A stretch of DNA of 64,000 nucleotides from Centropristis striata (taxonomy: Eukaryota > Chordata > Actinopteri > Perciformes > Serranidae). The stretch lies in the NCBI RefSeq assembly GCF_030273125.1, contig NC_081526.1, forward strand, positions 34,128,025 to 34,192,024. The letters run 5' to 3'. Below the pieces are notes generated by a model, which saw only the letters and a program-made list of their open reading frames with translations, was not told the DNA's origin and made no database searches. Both the position numbers and the translations under genes were made by a program. Numbering within the stretch: position 1 is the stretch's first letter; every line of letters starts with the position of its first letter. Below, in pieces: positions 51,901 through 61,468 of the stretch.

Positions 51901-54900
51901 CATGCTGCCTGACTGTATTCAGAAAATGTTCAATCTAAGACAAAGCCATTATCATTTCAGAGGGGTGTGTATATTTACAAAGTTAAAAACCAGAACCAAC
52001 ACCAAATCACGATGCACCACGGTAACAGCCGTTAATTTATGGAACAAATTGGAGAAAGATTTGAAAACTTGCAATACCATTAACTTATTCAAAAAAAATA
52101 CTTAAAAATAGGATGATTCATTTATATAAGTTAGAGTAATGAGTAAGAAGCTTCTTTCTTTTCTCTCTTTTGTGACTGCTTATTTCTTTTGTTGATAAAT
52201 TACAGATTGTACATTCCTAATTTTTAAATTTACTTGAACAGGGTAGGCGTAATAAGCTATGCTTCAGCCTTTTTGGTCCAAATGTCTATTATCAATTTTC
52301 TCTTTCTGTTTACATGTTGTTTACTTTGATCAAGGTTTTTTTTCTGGTTTGTTGCTTCTGTTTTGATGACATGTATTGACCGAAAAAAACAGATACGAAA
52401 CGAAACGAGTAGGTCGCCCACAATCAACTGTGTTTTGGTTAATTTCCTTTAATCGGGTCCGATTCTGTTCAGATCACATTCACAGTGAATCGAACAGCAC
52501 TAGGGTCCATTTGGAAACGGACCGAGACGATCTCTGCAGGTGGTCTGGGACGGGTTGTTTTGGTGCACACCAAGATACGACTGGAGCGTTCACAAACGAA
52601 CCATAACAAGGATTTAACCTCCAAATTTCCATCAAAACAGAATAAACTTTGGGTTGTGAACGCGCCCTGAAACATCCTTTAGTTTACTTTACAGTGCACA
52701 ACATCCCTAACAACCTTACAAGTCCACTATATACTGTAACTCCACTGCATGTAACCAGCACTGTGAATAATACAGGCTCCCTGTTTTAGCTTACACATAA
52801 AGGTTGGGGAATCCTTTTCTTGTTTAATTCATGTTCCAATGGCCTGCTTCCTTTGAAGAGAGATGGCTGGAGGGATGTGTGGCACTGGGAGGGATAGGAA
52901 TGTGATATGCTTTAGTAAGGCATCTCCCATCCTTTGATGCGGATGTTTAACGTATCAAAAGCCTCTTAGAAAGGAGATGGGCTGTGTAAAGCTGGTGGAA
53001 TGAGGGTCATGGGGTGAAGGGCGCCCTTATTTATCGGTTGAGATCCATAGAAGGGGGGAGGGGCCTGGGATAGGGAGGCTTCTAATTAATGAAGTTCTGC
53101 GTTTGATCTTAACCTTGCCCACACAGCGTATAAAACTGTAGACGTTCACACAGAGGGAGCCTGTAGCTGGAATCCTTGAGTGGGGTCAGCATTATAATTC
53201 TGTGGGACTAAATGAAGCACATTTATAATTGCTTTCTCCTTCCTTTAGTCAATGAGAAGACTGACTGTATGGCTGTCTGACAGTCATACTGCTGCTTTAG
53301 TCACTGGAGGATACAGTTGTGTGGGTATCTCCTTGTGAGTCAATGCACAGTAAAAGTAATACTCTAGGGAGTCTTCTTCATGTGGCTGCACTCCGGCAAA
53401 TACCTCATTACTGTTACAGTCACAGTAGAATCCAGATTCACAGTGACAAGCTACCATATTACAGTCTGGCCCATACTGGATTTTTGAGGATTTTCGATCT
53501 TAATTGAGGCAATTAAATGGGCATTATCAGTGTTTATCAGCCTCGTGGGTTAGGATCAGGCGGCAACCTCCGGGTCTGAGCAAGGAGGAAAACAAGGAAG
53601 TGCCCTAAACTTTATTCTACTGAAAATTCCAGCAGGGCGTGCTAATTTTGGCTGCAAAAACATTTATGTCCATTCGTTTCAATTCAAAATGAGAAAACTT
53701 CTCACTTGATTTATTACCTCCGAATTTTTTTTTAGGACAACACTATGGTCTCAAAAGCGAGTAAAAAATCTTCTTCAAGACAATTTCATGTAACCATATG
53801 ACTTGGGGCGGGGCTACCTTTGATTGACAGGTCACTAACAAGGCCAGCCATCATCAGGAGAGAAGCTGAACAATGCATATCCATGGCAACGTGTCAATAC
53901 AGTTATACAGTACAGGCCAAAAGTTTGGACACACACCTTCTCATTCAATGCGTTTCCTTTATTTCCATGACTATTTACATTGTAGATTCATCAAAACTAT
54001 TAATGAACACATGTGGAATTATGTACTAATCAAAAAAGTGTGAAATAACTGAAAACATGTCTTGTATTTTAGATTCCTCAAAGTAGCCACCCTTTGCTTA
54101 CTAGAATATAAGACATGTTTTCAGTTATTTCACACTTTTTTGTTAAGTACATAATTCCACATGTGTTCATTAATAGTTTTGATGAATCTACAATGTAAAT
54201 AGTCATGAAAATAAAGGAAACGCATTGAATGAGAAGGTGTGTCCAAACTTTTGGCCTGTACTGTATATAGCTTCATTTAGATATAAAAAAGGATGTTTAT
54301 CGGTTTGGTCTCATAACTTTGACCCTTCCACGCAAAAATATTTTATAGTTTATTTATATGAACATTTTTACAGTTAAATCTGAACTGAACTGATATCAAA
54401 CATGTATGGACGACAACAACTGCAGCATTTTATCAAACTTTCAGAAACAACAAGCTTCACTGCTCTGAAGTTTTTTGAATGAAACGTAAAAAAAGACTAA
54501 CTTTGCAGCATTATTTAGACAACTTCCCGACACGATACGATGACGTGAGACTTCTAGATCTTCTACTTTCATGTGATACCAGTATCTCCACTATATTCCT
54601 AAAAAAGAGCCTGATACAGCCTTTGAAAGAAAACGGCAAAAATATGCTAAATATTGATACTTAGCGGCCATGAATCGATATAATATTGCCACGCAAAATA
54701 TTGCGACACTATGCTGTATCGACTTTTCCTCCACCTCTAGTACTCTATGGCCAACCCTTGCCCAGACTTCTGCTGGAAATGGACCCACCAGATTCCAGCT
54801 GATCCTTCTGGATTGCAAATGTAAATGGACTCTTGTAAGGTTCAAAGACTTTACTAAACTGTCTGTTTGTGCTGCATTTGGTTCCACAATCCACCAGTTT

Positions 54901-57900
54901 CAGAGTTATTATGTGTGGTCCTTGACTATTAGTGCTAGGTTTACTGTAACCTTCCAGGGTTTCTATTGCATAATGTTGTATTGACACACAGCAGATGGAA
55001 CCGTGGCACAAGGCTGTAGGTGTATGAGTTTCCAGTCTCAGTTACAGAACCGTTACACCCTTATGAATAAATTCACATATAGAAACTGGCTGTTTTCTAA
55101 GCCACAGTGTTAGTATTCTTTATAGCAGCTGGTTCTATCATGGGGTTGAATTGAGGCTGCAGAGGGAGGAGAACTCAAACACAGACAGTCGAGGCAGACA
55201 GGGACAGTTCAATAATTTCCTGACAAATGAAGGTATACAGGCTTAATGGTGAGGGGAGCAAGTCCAACAACAAGTGACTGAGAACCAGACAAACTGGAAA
55301 GAAGCTGCAAGAGGTGGAAAGGTTACGCCACAATAATTGTGACTCTGTTATAACATAGCACTAGCACAGTCTAGGTGGTAATTTCTCTTTGTGTATGGAG
55401 AACATTTCCAATACATATTTCAGATCTAAATTTAAAATAATGTGAATTAGTCATCCAATTAAAAGAGATGCAAAAGATTAAAATGCAGAATCTTTAAACA
55501 GAGAGGTCAGAGATCAGAGAACACAGCTGCCAGAATAAATGTTGGCATTTTAAGTTTCTGCAAACCACAGATAACATTAAAGGTTTTCAGTATGAACATT
55601 TCTAAACAACTGTAACCTGTTCTCATTTTGACAAGTGATGGCCACAGCTTTTAACACCCGATATCGATTTTATCCTGATACTTGAGTCACGATACGATAT
55701 TATTGCAATTTTAAGCATTTTGCTATATGGTGAGTATTGTGATATATTGCGATTTAACTGTTTAACTGCATTTTGTGTCCGCAAAATTAAATTAAATCAA
55801 GAATTGTTTTGTCCAATCTGGCTTCAGAACAGTCTTTTTATTTCTCCACAATGAGAGTCAAACCCACAGGCTGACCAACAAAGTATTCAGTCAAACTGAA
55901 CTGAACTGATATCAAACATGTATGGACGACAACAACTGCAGCATTTTATCAAACTTTAAAAACAACAAGCTTCACTGCTCTGAATTTTTTGAATGAAACA
56001 TAAAAAAGTCTAACTTTGCAGCGTTATTTCCTCAACTTCCAGACACAATATCCTGACACACATGTAGATTCCTTCGATCTTCTGGTTTCATATGAAATAT
56101 GATATGATACTGGAGGGTCTCCAGTATATTCTGAAAAGTGAGCCCACTATTGCCTCCAGAAAAATACTGACCATTAGAACTATATAATATTGTAGGGGTG
56201 TGCATTGGCACTGCCCTCACAATTCGATTCGATTACGATTCACCAGGTAACGATTCGATTCAATTCGATTCTACGATGCATTGCGATGCATCACAATTAT
56301 ACTGCACACAACAAGGGACATTTTTCGTCAGTCATGAGGCAATACAAGCAGTCAGATAGGCCTAATAACAATAGATTTTATTGGCTATATTTTGAAAAGA
56401 TGGCAAAATTAATCTCCTGCCTGAGTTCATCTAAAAGTAAGGAAAGAGAAATGCCTCCTCTCTGCCATAAAAAGGAACCTGCTGAGGTGAAATTTACATC
56501 AGCTAAATGTCGAGCCCTTGTTCCTGAGGTAGGGAAGACGTTAGCGCTATCCCAACTAGCTAGCTATCGCTAGTTTTCATGACGCAAAAATGTAACGTTA
56601 ACGAGTCGACTTTAAATAGGCTAATACAATGGTAATTACCTATCAATAGTACTTTCTATAAAAACGTAAATGTTAAGTTCTGTCAAATACTACCACATAC
56701 TTCAGTCACAACATATCAAAACAGCTTGTCCCGCTAGCTTAATATTCAAATTAGCCATGTGTTGATGCGCACACGTCTCGAAGGACGGGGAGTGGGTCAG
56801 GTTAGCGTTGTGTTTACTGGAACTTTGACAGGGTTGCAAAGGCCACCTTGGCTGTAAATTGAACATTTTTTCACAGGGCATCAAGGCCAGAGTGTGAAAT
56901 TCCCACCCTGTCCCCCACAACTTTCCACTGGAGGACAGGAAATAAACATAATCGATTATGGCACTTTCCCGCATCGATGCTGAATCGTGCATGCCCCGCA
57001 TTGCGATGCATCGCCGAATCAATTATTGTTGACACCACTATAATATTGCCAGCAAAATATCGCGATACTATGCTGTGTCGATTTTTTCCCACCTCTAGTA
57101 TGTATGAGGAAGCCGTAACAGAATAATTATTAACTTCGTTCCATTTAGCAGGTTTCAAATGTGTTTATCCTTAACATTGCTTACCTGCCATGTATTTTGT
57201 GGCAAACAACAGCAGCAGAGCTGAGTAAAGCTATTCCTCGAAGCTGTTATACATCTAAAGAGCAGAAAGTGAAGGATTGGAGAAGACAGAAATAATAACC
57301 AATAAAGATAAGCGAGCACAAGTGTGGAGTAGATACTGTCATCTCGGTGATCGGTTGCTGTATTCTTGAGATCTCCCTTGTCATGTGGACTAATGAGCTC
57401 TAGTTTTGGAGGAGGTTTATGCCAAGGAAAGCTACTGACTTGCCTCAGGGCATGAGGAGTATACAGGAACACAGTTTGTTCTCCACTTGTTCTATATTCT
57501 CATTATATTCTCTGTTAAAGGCCTACTGTCATTGTTCAGCACGGCAGCATATAAAAATAGAAAACAAGTGCAGCGTGCCGCTCGGGCCTTATTGTTATCA
57601 CGACAGTCACGCAGAGCATCATGGATATTACATCCAATTTGATAAGGGCTTTGAATGTAATTGCACATTTGTTTTTTACCGTAGATGGGACAAATCAATC
57701 CCACTGCCAGGTTATATGTGGTTACTCTGGATGGCAGCTCCATAACCACTGAGCTGAGACCTCCTGACAGCTTTGAAAAGAGGTATGATTTCAGCACATT
57801 ACTACATAATAATCATAACAACATATTATTGTTCCAGGCTGCTTATATTGGTTATTTACTTCCCATATTTGTTTCCCTAGTGAGTACTACATCACCATGG

Positions 57901-60900
57901 TGAAGTGGGTGACACAGGACAGGCTGAGTGTGCGTTGGGTGAATCGAGCTCAAAACATGTCGATACTTTCACTGTGTGATGTCACAACAGGTGGCTGCAC
58001 CAAGGTAAGGTGGAAACTCTTCAGTCTCCTACAATGGATTCACAGTGACGTGTACTGACTTGTCCTCTTTCCAACGCAGAAACATGTGATGACATCAGAG
58101 AAGTGGCTTGATCGTCAGGTGAGTGTGTCAGTCCAGAGGGCTCAGTTGGTAGAGCGGGTCGTATTCTGATCGGAAGGTTGGTGGTTCGATCCCCAACCAT
58201 GGCAGCCTCCATGTCGAAGTATCCTTGAGCAAGCTATTGACCCCAAATTGCTCCAGATGCTTTATTCATTGGTGTGTGGATGAATTCCCAATGGTGGCAG
58301 GTGGCACCAGTACCCTGTAGCCTCGGCAACCAGTAATAATGTGTGTGTGAATGGGTGAATGAGTGTAGTGTGTAGTGTAAAGCGCTTTGGATAAAAGCGC
58401 TATATAAGTGCACCCCCCCATTATCTTTATGTTTGAGCCTGTCAATAAATTATTTAAAGTTACAGTCTCGAAGATCGGCACTTGTGACGATAAGCAGTGA
58501 CTGCAGCTGTGATTTGCACTTGTATTTGAAGTTTCATTGTCTGTTGTCATTGCTCTTTTCTGTGTTTGTTCAACCGTAGAAACGGTTGATTCACAATGCT
58601 GGCTAAAACACAGCCACAAATATTTGATCCATGTTGTTCATAACTGGACATCTTTATCTTCTATTTTCTTCTAAATTGGGCCATAATTTGAACTATTAAC
58701 ATTAAATTCTCTTGAAGAAGATTTTTTACTGTGGTGTTGTCCAAAAAAAACATTTCTGAGGTAATAAATCAAGTGAGAAGTTTTCTCATTTTGCATTGAA
58801 ATTAATGGACAGAATGTTTTTGCAGCCGCCGTCAGCGCCCCCTGCTGGAATTAACTGTAGAATGCAGCTTAAGGCACTTCCTGGTTTGCCTCCCTGCTCA
58901 GATCCGGAGGTTGCCGCCTGTGTGAAACTGTGAAGGATCATGAGGAGCTGAGTTCAATGGCCGTCCCCTTTTTTGAAGAACAATAGTAAATGTAAAAAAA
59001 AAAAAAAAAGATTCTCTTTTACATTAAAACCCCAGTCCGAGGTGCACACAGGACAGAAGTCCTGTTGAATACCTGTGATCCCCACATATGGTATCAATGG
59101 AAACCATTGCCCAACCCTAAACCTACCAATGCAGTAATGCACATCATTATGTCTTTTTGACTTCTGCTTTTCTTTCGTGATCACTTAATATTCTACAACT
59201 TTTAATGTCAGTGTCCTTGTTTGCTTTTTGTCTCTTTCTCCAGAATGAGGAACCAGTATTTTCCAAGGACTGCATGACATTCTTCATCACTATGCCCTTA
59301 AAACACGGCGGCCTCGGAACATTCAGCCACATCACCATGATCTCTAACCAAGTAAAACTATTACAAACTTTTAATACAATGAATACATTTAGTTAGATTG
59401 TTTCACTGTTTAAATGGATCTCCTTGTGTGTCTTTAAGTCCTCTTATCTGTCCTGAGGGCCTTCAAATTATTCACACTGCTCATATGATTCCATTTTGAA
59501 GTCTCATCATTTTAAATTATATTCTAACTACATTTCCTGAAACACCAGAGAGTTAAGGATACATCCAGCTGAATAAATTAAGGCGAGTGTTTTCAAGCAG
59601 ATGCACTGGAGGCACTGGGTTCTGTGCCAGATTAATTCACTTTCTGTAGAGATAATAAGTGGAATAAAAGTTTGAGATTGAAAGTCAGGGCTAGGTAATA
59701 AGAAATAAAAAAAAACCTCAACACCAGTGGCTCCCTTTAGGAGCATGTAGGGCATGTGAGGCCATGTTAACACACTCTGCTCTATTCTTTCTCCTGTTTC
59801 TCAGTCTGAGGGCCAAGAGATCAACCTCCGACACCTGACCTCAGGAAGCTGGGAGGTCTCTCAAATTCTGGCCTATGATGAGAGCACAAACTCAGTGTAA
59901 GCACGAGTTATTAACACCATACCATATGTACGGTGGCCCTGAAGTGCAAAACACGCCAGCAATTCACACAACACGCCAGCAATTCGCCACAACGCGCCAG
60001 CATTATTATGAATTTCGCAGACACAACAAATACATTTTTGGCGCGACGCAATTTGATTATATCACGTGGAGTGTCCTTGTAAAGTTAACACTTCATCTCC
60101 TCTCTGCAGGTAAGAGTTTTATACTGCAAAGTGAAAAAGAATGACAGTAAAGTGTTTATCCTTCATGTCAGCTCGCTCTGGACCGGATCAATGAATTTAC
60201 TGTAAATATCACAATACGGGCGCACTACATATATAGGGGCAACTGGTTTTACTATGGAGAAGTGAATGACGGCAGGAACCAATCAGGAGGAGGATCAGTG
60301 TCCAATATGTACCTTCCCTTTCCGGTTTGATGAATTTGCTGGTGTGTTTTGGTGAAATGCTGGCACGTTTTGGTGAAATGCTGGCGCGTTGTGGCGAATT
60401 GCTGGCGTGTTGTGTGAATTGCTGGTGTGTTTTGCACTTCAGGGCCACCGTAAATATGAACGTACAATATGAAATCTAAGGTTTAACAGCTTCACTGTGT
60501 GTTTTTCAGATATTTCCTGAGTACAGAGGAAGGCTCAACACGGCGGCAGCTGTACAGGTAACACACGGATTTCACTTCGTCCAAGTAGAGAAAGCTCCGT
60601 CATTCATGAGGAAGAGTCTGACATTGCTTTCTTGCAAAAATAGTTGGATCAACACAACCAATAAAACTACAGTATAAAACCACGACTTGTTACACTTCAC
60701 GCTGCTGGTGGTGAATTAATATTTCTACAGATGTAACAGTCGGAGCTCTTGGCAAGAAAGCTACAACCACAATTTCCAAAAAGTTGGGATGCTTTGAAAA
60801 TGTAAATAAAAACAAAATGCAATGAAGGGGGGAGTGACTGGGGGTACAAAAGCAGTAAAGGCGAGGGATGGGGAGTAGTGGGGGGGTGATTGTATATCTG

Positions 60901-61423
60901 TATATATGTCCGTGCGTAAGTATGTATGTAGAAGTTTGTGTGCGTATGAGCCTGGTGAGTCAGGGTGGAAATCCAGAGTGAATTGTGTTACTGACCAGGG
61001 GTAGGCCTATCACACAATGGGGCGGAGCTCCCCTAGGAGCGTCCGATCAGAAACAGTGCAATGCCGCAACACATCCTACGTGAATAATGATATTTTGATA
61101 AATGAATTCAAAAATCTTCAAATTCAAGGGTGCACACCTTCATGCCATGCACAAGCCACATACGAAACCTTAGGTCAGTCTGGGTCAGACAGTCAGTGAG
61201 ATATGGCCTAGACACACATCGACACACACACACACACACACACACACATTTATTTATTTATTTATTACTATATTTCTATAGCACCTTTCAAAACCAGGGT
61301 TACAAGGTGCTTTACAAAGTACATTATCATGGAGGCAATACAACAGTTAAAACAAAAATAACAGAACATCATCAAAAACAGTGAACAAGCAAAAATAATA
61401 GGATACAAAATTAAAATATGTGT

Positions 61424-61468
<45 letters not shown>

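Noticed and set aside
56205..56573. 122-codon frame inside the nested hAT element
   Set aside because: No DDE, BED or dimerisation motif; it overlaps the inverted subterminal repeats.
58134..58210. tRNA gene
   Set aside because: Same SINE head as at 27661; the anticodon arm and acceptor pairing are not convincing.
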